Part shown: in pieces, positions 15,265-24,327 of the stretch
How positions within the stretch are numbered: position 1 is the first letter of the stretch
Layout: each line of letters starts with the position of its first letter
DNA from: CAXMST01 sp963790085
GTDB taxonomy: Bacteria; Actinomycetota; Thermoleophilia; Solirubrobacterales; 70-9
Direction of reading: 5' to 3'
DNA: 64,000 nt
Assembly (NCBI GenBank): GCA_963790085.1
Contig: CAWBNH010000001.1
Location: 186,001-250,000 of the forward strand
Made by a program: the position numbers and the translations under genes
The notes under the pieces: model-generated
The model's database searches: none
What the model was told of the DNA's origin: nothing
The model's input: only the letters and a program-made list of their open reading frames with translations

Positions 15265-18200
15265 TCAGGCCGCGTCGCGGACCGGCTCCGGACGGGTGGC
15301 GGCGACGGTGCCGGTCAGCATCTCGAGCGCCGCGACGCTCGGCGCCTGCTCGCCGTCGGCCTCGGGCACGCGCAGGCTCAGGGTGCCCTCCCGGGAGGAG
15401 AAGATCGCCTGCTCGACCTGCGACCTGATCGCCGCGACCCGCTCGGAGTCGTAGTCGAGCCCGGCGGCAACGATCCGCCCGCCGCGCAGCTCGAGCGAGC
15501 CGGCCCCGTCCCGCCCGAACTCGATCCGCGCCCGCTGGATCGCCAGCAGCGCCTCGATCGGCTCGGGCGGAGGGCCGAACCGGTCGCGCAGCTCGTCGCG
15601 CAGCTCGCGCAGCTCGCCGGGCGCGCGGGCGCCGGCGATTCGCCTGTGAACGTCGATCTTCGCGGCCTCGTATGGGATGTACTCGGAGGGGACGAAGGCG
15701 GAGATGTCGGCGTCGACGCGCACCTCGGACTCGGGCCGCTCCTCCCCCTCGCCGCCGCGGAGGGCCTCGACCGCCTCGTCGAGCATCTCGACGTAGAGCT
15801 CGAATCCGACCGCGGCGACGTGGCCGGACTGCTCGGAGCCGAGCAGATCCCCGGCCCCGCGAAGCTCGAGGTCGCGCATCGCGATCCTGAAGCCGGAGCC
15901 GAGCTCGGTGTGATCGGAGAGCGTCGCCAGACGGGACGCCGCCTCCTCGGTCACGCCCTCCTCCGAGGGATAGAACATGTAGGCGTGGGCCCGCTCGCGG
16001 GAGCGGCCGACCCTGCCGCGGATCTGGTACGCCTGGGCGAGGCCGAGGTGATCGGCCCGCTCGACGATCAGCGTGTTGGCGGCGGGCACGTCGAGTCCCG
16101 ACTCGATGATCGTCGTGGCCACCAGGACGTCGGCCTCGCCCCGCAGGAAGGCGAGCATCGTCTGCTCCAGCTCGCGCTCGTCGAGCTGCCCGTGAGCCTC
16201 GAGGAAGCGGGCCCCGGGCACCAGAGCCCGCAGATGCTCGGCGGTCTCCGGCAGCGTCTCGACGCGATTGTGGAGGAAGAACGCCTGACCACCGCGCTGC
16301 AGCTCGCGCTCGATCGCGGTCTTGACCAGATCCTCGTCGTAGGGCCCGACATAGGTCCGAACCGGACGCCGGCCCTCGGGCGGGGTCTCGATCACCGAGA
16401 TGTCGCGGATCCCGGCAAGGCTCATCTGCATCGTCCTCGGGATCGGCGTCGCCGACATCGAGAGCACGTCGACCTTGAGCTTGAACTGGCGCAGAAGCTC
16501 CTTCTGCTTGACGCCGAAGCGCTGCTCCTCGTCGATCACCAGCAGACCGAGGTCGGCCGCGCGCACGTCCCTCGACAAGAGGCGATGGGTACCGATCAGG
16601 ATGTCGAGGTCCCCGGCCGCGAACTTCGCCAGCGCCCGCTTCACCTCGGCCGGCCTGCGCAGGCGCGAGACCATCTCGATCTCGTACGGGAAGTCACGCA
16701 ACCGCTCCCGGAAGGTGCCCAGGTGCTGGGTGGCGAGGATCGTGGTCGGGACGAGGACCATCACCTGCTTGGAGTCGGCGAGCGCCTTCTGGGCGGCGCG
16801 AATCGCCACCTCGGTCTTGCCGTAGCCGACGTCACCGCAGATCAGGCGATCCATCGGCCGCTCCGACTCCATGTCGGCCTTGACCGCCTCGATCGCCTCG
16901 AGCTGGTCCGCCGTCTCCCGGTATGCGAACGACTCCTCGAGGCGCAACTGCCACTCACCGTCGGGGCTGAACGGGTGGCCGCGGCGCGCCTGGCGCTCGG
17001 CGTAGAGGTTGAGCAGCTCGCCGGCCATCTCGCGGGCGGCCCGACGGGCCTTCGTCTTGATCTGGGTCCAGCGCTTGCCTCCGAGCTTCGACAGCTCCGG
17101 GTCCTCCCCGCCGGCCCCGACGTAGCGGGTGATCTTGGCGAGCTGGTCGGCCGGGACCAAGACCCTGTCCCCGCCCCGGTAGCTGAGATCGAGGTAGTCG
17201 CGGGTGATGCCGGCGACCGTGCGCGTGTCGAAGCCCGCGAAGCGCGCGACGCCATGGTCCTCGTGGACGACGTGCTCGCCGACCGCCAGGTCACCGATGC
17301 TCGCGAGCCGCCCGCGGGTCGGCGCCGGCGCCTCCGAGCGGCGCCGGTGGACCAGCCTGCGGTACGGGATCACGGCGAGCTTCAGCGCCGGGGCGATGAA
17401 GCCCTCCTGGATCGAGGCCTCGGCGAAGAGAAGGGCCTGGCCGCCCGGCCCACGGTCGCCGTCGAGCAGCCTCGGCGTCAGTCCGGTCGAGCCCGTATCG
17501 GGCCCGGTCGGCCTCGCCGCGCCGCTCGAAGGCGACGACCGTCAGATACCCCGAGCGGACCTGCTTCTCGAGCTCGGGCTCGGCCTCGGCGAGGCTGCGG
17601 GCGGCCGAGACCGGCGTTGAGGCGCGGAACGAATGCTCCTGGCCCGACTCACGGGCGCTGACGCTGAGCTCCGCGCGCTCGCTGAGCGGCGCCGAGACCT
17701 CGACGTAGAGCTGCGCGACATCGTCGTCGTGGATCGCGGCGCGGACGTCGCTGAGATGATCGCTGAGCGCCCCGTCGAGATCCTCGGCTGCGGCGATCAC
17801 GAGCGCGGTGGACGGGGCGATCAGGTCGAGGAAGGCCGCGAAGCGGTCCGTTGGAAGCAGCTCCGCCAGCGGCTGGGCCGCCCGATCGTCCGCGGCCGCG
17901 TCCTCGAGGGCCGCCTCCGCCAGTAGCCGATGGTCGGGGTCGATCTCCGCGGCCGGGTCGAGCTCGATCCGCTCGGCCTCGCCGAGCGAGCGCTGGGTGA
18001 AGGTGGAGAAGTAGCGAATCGACTCGATCTCGTCGCCGAACAGCTCGACCCGCGCGGCGCGGTCCTCGGTCGATCCGAAGACGTCGAGGATGCCGCCGCG
18101 GACCGCGAACTGCCCCCGGTCGGTGACCTGCTCGACGTGCTCGTAGCCGGCGCCGGCGAGCAGCTCGGCGACGTCGTCGAGATCGATCTCCTCGCCCCGG

Positions 18201-18664
18201 TGCAGGGTGAAGCCCGCCGGTCGCAGAGACGCGTCCGGCACCGCCTCCGCGAGCGCCACGGCGCTGGCGACCACGATCGGCGGCCCAGCGTCCCGATCAT
18301 CGGCCCTGTCCCGATCCCCGACCAGCGCGTCGAGCGCCGCGATTCGCAGGCCGACCAGGTGCGGGGGCGGGGTCAGGTGCGACTCGTAGCCGGTGCCGCG
18401 CGATGGGTAGTAGCGGACCCGTCGCGGCGCCAGGAACGCGCCCAGCTCGCGCGCGAGGTCGCGGGCGCCGCGGTCGTCGGCCGCAACGAACAGGATCGGG
18501 CGGCCCGCGAAGGCGCGGGGGTCCTCGGACAGCGCCGCGAGGAGCAGCGGCCGGACACCCGACGACATGTGCGCGTGCGGGGCCTCGCCGGCGCCGACCG
18601 CAGCGGCAAGCGCGCCAAGATCGGCATTGTCTTCGAGGGTGTCGAGCAGGGATCGAAGGGCCAT
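15265..18664 (-). CDS. mfd: Transcription-repair coupling factor Mfd, with an apparent +1 frameshift
   Basis: Two overlapping frames together encode a complete Mfd of about 1130 residues. The N-terminal frame (18664 to about 17490) carries the UvrB-like damage-recognition modules. The C-terminal frame (about 17490 to 15265) carries the CarD-like RNA-polymerase-interaction domain (LAVGEHVVHEDHGVARF), the translocase with Walker A CGDVGYGKTEVAIRAA, DEEQRFG, and the TRCF C-terminal domain. Homology passes from ERRGEADRARYG in one frame to LTPRLLDGDRGPGGQALLF in the next, which equals one extra base between about 17480 and 17510. No slippery sequence is evident, so an assembly error or a recent mutation is likely. 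TAAGAT at 18710-18715 is a good -10. Confidence 0.9.
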
Positions 18665-18709
18665 CGGGGCGGCAACAGAGCCAACCGGGCGGCTGCCCGG
18701 CGGCCGTGG

Positions 18710-18715
18710 ATCTTA
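18710..18715 (-). promoter_or_regulatory. -10-like hexamer TAAGAT of mfd
   Basis: TAAGAT on the minus strand would give a leader of about 40 nt before the mfd ATG. The leader holds a small hairpin (CCGGGC/GCCCGG, plus-strand 18685-18700). A -35 is not obvious. Confidence 0.4.
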
Positions 18716-18727
18716 GGGGTCGCCGAT

Positions 18728-18753
18728 CGCCGCTGAGCGCGAATCGAGCGGCG
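18728..18753 (-). terminator. Weak hairpin after the TPR-cyclase gene
   Basis: CGCCGCT (18728-18734) pairs with AGCGGCG (18747-18753) around a 12-nt loop, 12 nt past the stop of the cyclase gene. No T-run follows; possible terminator only. Confidence 0.3.
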
Positions 18754-18764
18754 GCCGGCCCGGG

Positions 18765-20726
18765 CTATGGCTCCCGGGCCCAGCCGATCCGGGCAACGGA
18801 CAGCGGCGCCTCGACGCCCTTGGCATCGATCTCACGCCCTTCGACGATCTCGAAGCTGCCCGATGCCGCGTCGAGGGTCGAGCTCGTGACCAGCACCTCC
18901 CCGCCCTCGGCGGCGGCCATCACGCGGGCGGCCAGATGGACGCCGCGACCCCCGAGGTCACCGCCGCGGTCGGTGACCTCGTCGGCGTGGACCCCGATCC
19001 GGACCGAGGGCGCGTAGCCGTGCTCGGCCTGCTGCCTCTGCAGGCTCGTCTGGATCGCGCATGCGCACGAGATCGCTGCGTCGGGATCGTCGAAGGCGGC
19101 GAAGATCCCGTCGCCCTCGTGCTTTACCTCGGTCCCGCCGGCGTCGTCGACGCAGCGGCGCAGCGTCCGATCGTGCCAGGCCAGCAGCGCCTCCCAGGCC
19201 TCGTCGCCGAGCGCCTCGACCAGCCTGGTGCTGCCGACGATGTCGGTGAACAGCATCGCCTTCTCACGCCTCGTCGAGGCGCCGCTCAGCCCCGCGATCA
19301 GCGCTTCGAGCTGCTCGCACGCGTGGCGGGCCCCGATCTGGCGGAGCATCGTCAGCGCCGCCTCGGCCTCGGCCTCGGCCGCATCGCGCTCCCCGGCCGC
19401 GGCCTTCGCCCGCGCCAGCTCGGCCCGCGCCAGGGCGCCGTCGTAGGGCGCCCCGACCTCCTTCCAGAGCGATCTGGCCCGGCGAAGCTCGCTCGCTGCC
19501 GTCTCCCCCTCTCCCTCCGCGAGCGCCACCCGCCCGGCGGCGGTCGCATGCGCGGCGCGCAGCGCGGTCGTCTCGCAGGCGTCGGCGAGCGCGCCCAGCT
19601 CGGCCAGTGCCTCCTTCGCGTAGTCGAGCTCGCCAACCTCGACCGCGGCCCGGACGGCCACCGGAAGGATCTCGGTGCGGCCGGCGCCGAGCTTCACGCC
19701 ACCTGTCTCGGAGAGCGCCTCTCGCACCAGCGAGAGCGCCACGCCGGCCCTGCCCTGATCGAGCCGCAGGAGGGCCAGGCCCGGCATCGCGTCGCCGCCA
19801 CGCTCGATCGCCCGCTCGAAGACTTCCGCGGCAGCGCCGAGGTCTCCCTGCCGCCGCCGGATCTCACCCAGCTCCTGCAGCCCATCGCACTCGAATCTCG
19901 GCATCGCGGCCCGCAACTCCTCGATCGCGGGCTCGATCTCCGCCACCGCAGCCTGATAGTCGCCGCGCAGCGCGAGCGTCTCGGCCTCGTGCAACCGGCA
20001 GAGGCCGGGGAAGTAGCCAAGGTCGTTGCGGCGACACCAGCGGGCCGCTGCATCGCTCCATTCCGCCGCGGTGCCGAGATCGCCGCGGTGGCGGCAGGCG
20101 TTGATGTTGGCGCAGAGCACGAACCCGGACGTCCACAGCTCAAGGCCGCCGCTCATGGCGCGGGCCGAGGCCTGATCCATCAGCGCCGCCGCTTCCTTGA
20201 AGCCGCCCTCCAGCTGCCTGGCGCTCCCGCTGCTGGTCAGCGCCAGGGCCTGAAGGTCGCGGTCGCCCAGCCGCTCTGCCATCGCCGCCATTTCCGCCGC
20301 CTCAGCCTCCGCCGCCGCTGCGTCACCCGCCAGAAGCAGCGTCAGCACGCGGCAGAAGAGGACCATGCCGGCAGCCCGCGTGTCGCCCGAGTCGGCGAGC
20401 AGCTCCGTCGCCCGCTCGAGGGAGCCGCCGGCATGCGCGAGCTCATTCCGCTGGAAGTACTCGATCGTCAACTTCACGGCCACTCGACCCGCCTCGGGCC
20501 CATCCCCGATTCGCTCGAACCCGTCACAGGCGCGCTCCAGCGCCTCGACCATCTCCTCGTAGCGATGGGTCCAGCGGGCGGCCTCGGCGAGCGCCTCGAC
20601 GCCCTCGGCGTCGAGCTCCCCGGCGGCGTCGGCCTCGCTCAACAACTCGTAGGCACGCTGCCAGTCGCGCGACTCGAGTGCGTCGCGCCAGCCGGCGGTA
20701 CCGGCCTGGGGCGTCGGTTCGCTCAC
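18765..20726 (-). CDS. TPR-repeat protein with C-terminal class III adenylate/guanylate cyclase domain
   Basis: The 653-residue protein is soluble. Residues about 15-480 are helical repeats of TPR type (many A/L-rich pairs of about 34-40 residues). A class III cyclase domain follows from about 490. Metal-binding aspartates are present at 495 (MLFTDIVGST) and 539 (HEGDGIFAAF). In the transition-state motif, usually VNxAAR, the Asn is His597 (GVHLAARV) while Arg601 is kept; this variant is frequent in actinobacterial cyclase homologs but makes activity uncertain. It may convert ATP or GTP to a cyclic nucleotide under control of a partner bound to the repeats. GTG start. Confidence 0.84.
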   Translation of the reverse strand: MSEPTPQAGTAGWRDALESRDWQRAYELLSEADAAGELDAEGVEALAEAARWTHRYEEMVEALERACDGFERIGDGPEAGRVAVKLTIEYFQRNELAHAGGSLERATELLADSGDTRAAGMVLFCRVLTLLLAGDAAAAEAEAAEMAAMAERLGDRDLQALALTSSGSARQLEGGFKEAAALMDQASARAMSGGLELWTSGFVLCANINACRHRGDLGTAAEWSDAAARWCRRNDLGYFPGLCRLHEAETLALRGDYQAAVAEIEPAIEELRAAMPRFECDGLQELGEIRRRQGDLGAAAEVFERAIERGGDAMPGLALLRLDQGRAGVALSLVREALSETGGVKLGAGRTEILPVAVRAAVEVGELDYAKEALAELGALADACETTALRAAHATAAGRVALAEGEGETAASELRRARSLWKEVGAPYDGALARAELARAKAAAGERDAAEAEAEAALTMLRQIGARHACEQLEALIAGLSGASTRREKAMLFTDIVGSTRLVEALGDEAWEALLAWHDRTLRRCVDDAGGTEVKHEGDGIFAAFDDPDAAISCACAIQTSLQRQQAEHGYAPSVRIGVHADEVTDRGGDLGGRGVHLAARVMAAAEGGEVLVTSSTLDAASGSFEIVEGREIDAKGVEAPLSVARIGWAREP

Positions 20727-20781
20727 CTCTCCATGATCGCACTATGAGCCGAGCCGACCGCCGGAGCCGGCCCCTCCCCGG

Positions 20782-20827
20782 CGAGTGCACGGTTGAGGAG
20801 ACCCGAGGGCCCCGAACCGTTCACTCG
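20782..20827 (-). terminator. Long-stem inverted repeat spanning the stop of the enoyl-CoA hydratase-like gene
   Basis: CGAGTGCACGGTT (20782-20794) and AACCGTTCACTCG (20815-20827) form a 13-bp stem with one mismatch and a 20-nt loop. The right arm contains the stop codon. There is no T-run; it could terminate or process the minus-strand transcript. Confidence 0.42.
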
Positions 20828-21546
20828 GAGTAGCCGAGGCCGGGGCCCTCGCTCTGCCACGTGACCTGCCCCTCGCCCTCGGCACGGGAGCGCTCGACGA
20901 CCCCGTCCCACTCGTGCAGCATCCGCTTGATCCTCGCGACCGACTCCGGGGGGTGCTCCGCGACCTGGGCGGCGAGCGTCAGCGCCGCCTTCTCGGTCGC
21001 CGTCGCCGGCGCGACGCGGTGGACCAGGGCCCAGCGCAGCGCCTCGTCGGCCGCCACCTCCTTCGAGGTCAGCAGCAGGTACTTGGCGACCGAGAGCCCG
21101 CAGAGCGTGACCAGGCGTGCGGGTCCGACCGGCACGCCGAGCCCGGCACCGGGAAACCGGAGGCGGAGATTCGAGCCGCCGACCCGCAGGTCACAGGCGA
21201 CGGCGATCTCGGCGCCGCCGCCGACGCACGCTCCATGGCAGGCGGCCACGGTCGGCTTCGGGAAGCCGGTCAGCTCGTCATAGAGCTCGGCGAACAGGGT
21301 CATCCTCCGGATCGCTCCGTCGCGATCGAGCTCCTCGTTGACGTCGGCCCCGGCTGAGAGCCCGAGGTGATCGGTCGAGGAGACGACCAGGACCCGGACC
21401 TCGGGATCCTCGCGGGCGGCCTCGAGGTGGCCGAGCAGCTCGACCAGCATCTGCGTGTTGATCGCGTTGCGGCGCTCGGGGCGATCGAGTTGCAGAAGGG
21501 CGACCCCGTCGGGATCGACGGCGTACGTGGTCAGCGTCTCACTCAT
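20821..21546 (-). CDS. Enoyl-CoA hydratase/isomerase (crotonase) family protein
   Basis: The 241-residue protein has the crotonase fold: RPERRNAINTQM, the first oxyanion-hole strand LSAGADV, and the second CHGACVGGGAEIAVACDLRV with one catalytic Glu position kept. The second catalytic Glu found in true hydratases (usual context QPExxxG) is absent: the segment reads RFPGAGLGVPVG. It may therefore be an isomerase, hydrolase or other crotonase rather than a 2-enoyl-CoA hydratase. The gene overlaps the pth stop by 8 nt on the same strand. The acyl-CoA substrate is unknown. Confidence 0.82.
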   Translation of the reverse strand: MSETLTTYAVDPDGVALLQLDRPERRNAINTQMLVELLGHLEAAREDPEVRVLVVSSTDHLGLSAGADVNEELDRDGAIRRMTLFAELYDELTGFPKPTVAACHGACVGGGAEIAVACDLRVGGSNLRLRFPGAGLGVPVGPARLVTLCGLSVAKYLLLTSKEVAADEALRWALVHRVAPATATEKAALTLAAQVAEHPPESVARIKRMLHEWDGVVERSRAEGEGQVTWQSEGPGLGYSE

Positions 21547-22174
21547 CGGTCGCCCCGGAGCCGGGAGCCGGAGGCGACTCGGTGATCTGGCCGACCAGGA
21601 GCTCGGTCTCCTCGGCGGCCCGCTCGATCAGATCGCGGACCTGCTCGCGACTCTCGCTGAAGCGACCGAGGACGTAGCGGGAGACGATCTCCGGATCGGT
21701 CGAGTCGGGCCGCCCGACTCCGACCCTGACCCGCCAGAACCCGCGCGATCCGAGGCCGCGGTCGAGGCTCTTGAGGCCGTTGTGGCCGGCCACCCCGCCT
21801 CCGAGCTTCGCACGAACCTGACCGAACGGGAGATCGATCTCATCGTGAATCGCCACGACCCGGTCGACGGGCAGGGCGAGGGTCCCCCGCGCGGGCCCGG
21901 CCGCCGAGCCGGACTCGTTCATGAAGGTCTGTGGGAGCAGGATCGCGACTCGCGGGCCACCGGGCGCGATCCGCCCGTCGGTGATCAGCCCACCGAACTT
22001 CTTCTTCGCCCTCGGTAGCTGCCAGCGCGACGAGAGCGCATCGGCGACCTCGAAGCCGACGTTGTGGCGGCTGCCCGCGTAGCGCTCACCCGGGTTGCCG
22101 AGCCCGACGATCAGCGCATCCACCACCGGGGCCCGGGCGCCGGCGCCGACCTTGCGGCGGCCGAGCATCCGCAT
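21539..22174 (-). CDS. pth: Peptidyl-tRNA hydrolase
   Basis: The 211-residue product contains GLGNPG with Asn27, SRHNVGF with the catalytic His37, PQTFMNESG with Asn86, and IHDEIDLPFGQVR with Asp111, i.e. the complete catalytic set of bacterial Pth, plus GGVAGHNGLKS. It releases stalled peptidyl-tRNAs. About 18 N-terminal residues and a Pro/Ser/Gly tail extend the usual core of about 190 residues. It sits 6 nt after rplY (L25), the classic rplY-pth pairing. Confidence 0.96.
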   Translation of the reverse strand: MRMLGRRKVGAGARAPVVDALIVGLGNPGERYAGSRHNVGFEVADALSSRWQLPRAKKKFGGLITDGRIAPGGPRVAILLPQTFMNESGSAAGPARGTLALPVDRVVAIHDEIDLPFGQVRAKLGGGVAGHNGLKSLDRGLGSRGFWRVRVGVGRPDSTDPEIVSRYVLGRFSESREQVRDLIERAAEETELLVGQITESPPAPGSGATDE

Positions 22175-22180
22175 CGGCGG

Positions 22181-22891
22181 CTAGCCCTCGTCGCCGCCGT
22201 CGCCGGAGTCGGCGGCACCCTCGCCGGCCTCGCCCTCGGCTTCCGCCTCGCCCTCCTCGGCGACCGCGCCTTCCTCGCCGATCAACTCGGCCTCCTCCTC
22301 GACCTCCGGCTCGGGCTCCTCCTCGACCCTCGGCGGGTTCAGCGTCGTGAGCGTCAGCTCGTCGGGGTTCTCAGCCATCAGCTTGACTCCCTCGGGCGGC
22401 GTGACGACGGAGAGCTGAAGGGTGTCGCCGATCACCATCGCCGAGACATCGACGACGATCCGCTCGGGGATGTCCTCCGGCAGGGCCTCCACCGTGACCT
22501 CGCGCGTAACGTGCTCGAGGATGCCGCCCTCCTTGACGCCGGGGGCCTCCTCGGCGCCCTCGAGCTCGATCGCGACCTCGGCCTGGATCGCCTGCTTGAG
22601 GTCGACCTGGTGGCAGTCGATGTGGATCAGCTCGCCGCGAACAGGGTGGCGCTGCTCCTCCTTGACCACGACGGGCACCGCCTGCTCACCCTCGATCTGC
22701 AGGTCGAACAGCGTGTGGCCTTCGCCGAGGAACAGCGCGATGTCGCGCGCGTTGACGGCGAACGGGCGCGCCGCCTGGCCGGCGGTGTAGACGACGCCGG
22801 GAACCTTTCCCTCACGTCGGAGACGTCGCGAGGTGCGAGATCCGAACGCGCTGCGGTCGGCCACCTTGAGAGTTGGGCGGTCTGAAGCCAT
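22181..22891 (-). CDS. rplY: Ribosomal protein L25 (CTC/general stress type)
   Basis: From the ATG at 22891 the product is 236 residues: an L25 5S-rRNA-binding domain (residues about 5-95, with SRRLRREGKVPGVVY and HIDCHQVDL), the TL5/CTC beta domain (about 100-185, PEDIPERIVVDVS), and an acidic tail of about 50 Glu/Ala/Gly residues. An ATG 21 nt upstream (22912) is rejected because a TATCCT hexamer (22902-22907) lies between the two, which would start transcription close to 22891. The protein binds 5S rRNA in the central protuberance. Confidence 0.94.
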   Translation of the reverse strand: MASDRPTLKVADRSAFGSRTSRRLRREGKVPGVVYTAGQAARPFAVNARDIALFLGEGHTLFDLQIEGEQAVPVVVKEEQRHPVRGELIHIDCHQVDLKQAIQAEVAIELEGAEEAPGVKEGGILEHVTREVTVEALPEDIPERIVVDVSAMVIGDTLQLSVVTPPEGVKLMAENPDELTLTTLNPPRVEEEPEPEVEEEAELIGEEGAVAEEGEAEAEGEAGEGAADSGDGGDEG

Positions 22892-22901
22892 GCGGCACGG
22901 C

Positions 22902-22907
22902 AGGATA
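22902..22907 (-). promoter_or_regulatory. -10-like hexamer TATCCT of rplY-pth
   Basis: TATCCT on the minus strand ends 10 nt before the chosen ATG, and there is no Shine-Dalgarno. It supports a near-leaderless mRNA and the shorter L25. Confidence 0.5.
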
Positions 22908-22968
22908 GCCATCTTGCGGCGGCGACCGCTGCACCCGGTTCCGTCGCGCCGCGCGCAAGAATCCCGGC

Positions 22969-24327
22969 ATGCGAGTAATCGTCGTAGGGGCCGGAGAGGT
23001 CGGAGTCAACCTGGCCCGCGTGCTCGGGGCCGACGGGCACGAGGTGACGATCATCGAGAACTCGCCCGGTCGTTGCGGCGCGCTCGAGGGTGAGCTCGAC
23101 GCGCTCGTGGTCGAGGGCAACGGCGCCAGCCCTCGGGTCCTGCGCGAGATCGGCCTCGGGCGGATCGACCTCCTTGCGGCCGTCACCCAGATCGACGAGG
23201 TGAACCTGATCGCGGCGATGGGCGCCAAGCAGCTGAACCCGGCGATGACCACCGTCGCCCGGGTTCGTGACCCGGACTTCGCCCTCGAGGAAGAGGATGA
23301 GGACGACGAGTCGAGCCGCGGCCCGTTCGGGATCGACTTCGTGATCGATCCCGATGACGCGACCGCGCACGACATCGCCGAGGCGGTGCTGCTCCCCGGC
23401 GCGGTCTCGGTCGAGTACTTCGGCGACGGCCGCCTCGGCCTGGCCGAGGTGATCGTCAGCGAGGAGTCACCGCTGGCCGGCCAGCCGCTGTCGGACCGCG
23501 ACCGAACCGAACCGTCCTACATCGTCGGCTGGACGCGAGCCGGGATCCCGAAGCTCGCGAAGGGCGAGGACGTGCTGCTGGCCGGCGACCATCTGATCGT
23601 CGCCGCGGCGCGCGAGCATCTCGCGTCGACGGTGGCCCGCTTCGCGGGCAAGGCTCGCGAGGTGAAGCGCTGCATCGTCTTCGGCGGCGGCCGGATCGGG
23701 ACGCGGCTGGCCCAGATCCTGGAGTCGACCCCGGTCCGTGTCACGGTGCTGGAGCGCGAGGCCGAGCAGGCGCGCCGGGTCGCCGAGCGGCTCGGCGCCA
23801 CGCTCGTGCTGCACGAGGAGGGCGTCTCGCGCGACGCGCTGCTGCAGAGCGGCGTCGGCGAGGCCGATGCCTTCATCGCCTCGGCCGGCGACGACCGGGC
23901 GAACCTGCTGGCAGCTCTGAACGCGAAGCGTCTGGGCGCCGATCTCTGCCTCTCGGTCGTCTCGCGCGAGGAGTTCGTGCCGCTCGTCGACGCGCTCGAC
24001 ATCGATGCGGCCTTCTCGCCACGCTTGATCACCGCGGAGGCAATCCTCAGATTCGTCCACACGCGGGCGCTGCGGGCGATGCACTTCCTGCGCAGCGGAT
24101 TCGAGGCGCTCGAGCTGGAGGTCGAGGACGGCGCCTCGATCGTCGGACAGGAGATCGGCCGGACCAGGGGCGTGCTGCGTGGCTGCCGGGTCGGCGCAGT
24201 GCTCCGCGACGGCGAGGTCCTGATCCCCCAGGTGGGCACCGAGCTGCGGGCCGGGGATCGGGTGCTGATGCTCGGCGTCGACGGGACGCTGGCGGGCGTC
24301 GAGCCGGCCTTCGCAGCACCGTCTTGA
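22969..24327 (+). CDS. trkA: Trk potassium uptake regulatory subunit TrkA
   Basis: The 452-residue cytosolic protein contains two tandem RCK modules. The first NAD-binding motif is VVGAGEVGVNLARVLG (about 4-19), the second VFGGGRIGTRLAQIL (about 235-249); each is followed by a TrkA-C domain. It gates the TrkH channel in response to nucleotides. An acidic insert (EEEDEDDESS, about 105-114) in the first module is not typical. The gene is divergent from rplY; its ATG lies 6 nt after an AAGAAT hexamer and lacks a ribosome binding site. Its stop overlaps the TTG of the next gene. Confidence 0.94.
   Translation: MRVIVVGAGEVGVNLARVLGADGHEVTIIENSPGRCGALEGELDALVVEGNGASPRVLREIGLGRIDLLAAVTQIDEVNLIAAMGAKQLNPAMTTVARVRDPDFALEEEDEDDESSRGPFGIDFVIDPDDATAHDIAEAVLLPGAVSVEYFGDGRLGLAEVIVSEESPLAGQPLSDRDRTEPSYIVGWTRAGIPKLAKGEDVLLAGDHLIVAAAREHLASTVARFAGKAREVKRCIVFGGGRIGTRLAQILESTPVRVTVLEREAEQARRVAERLGATLVLHEEGVSRDALLQSGVGEADAFIASAGDDRANLLAALNAKRLGADLCLSVVSREEFVPLVDALDIDAAFSPRLITAEAILRFVHTRALRAMHFLRSGFEALELEVEDGASIVGQEIGRTRGVLRGCRVGAVLRDGEVLIPQVGTELRAGDRVLMLGVDGTLAGVEPAFAAPS

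Noticed and set aside
17470..17520. Programmed ribosomal frameshift in mfd
   Set aside because: No slippery heptamer or downstream pseudoknot is evident and Mfd is not known to use frameshifting.
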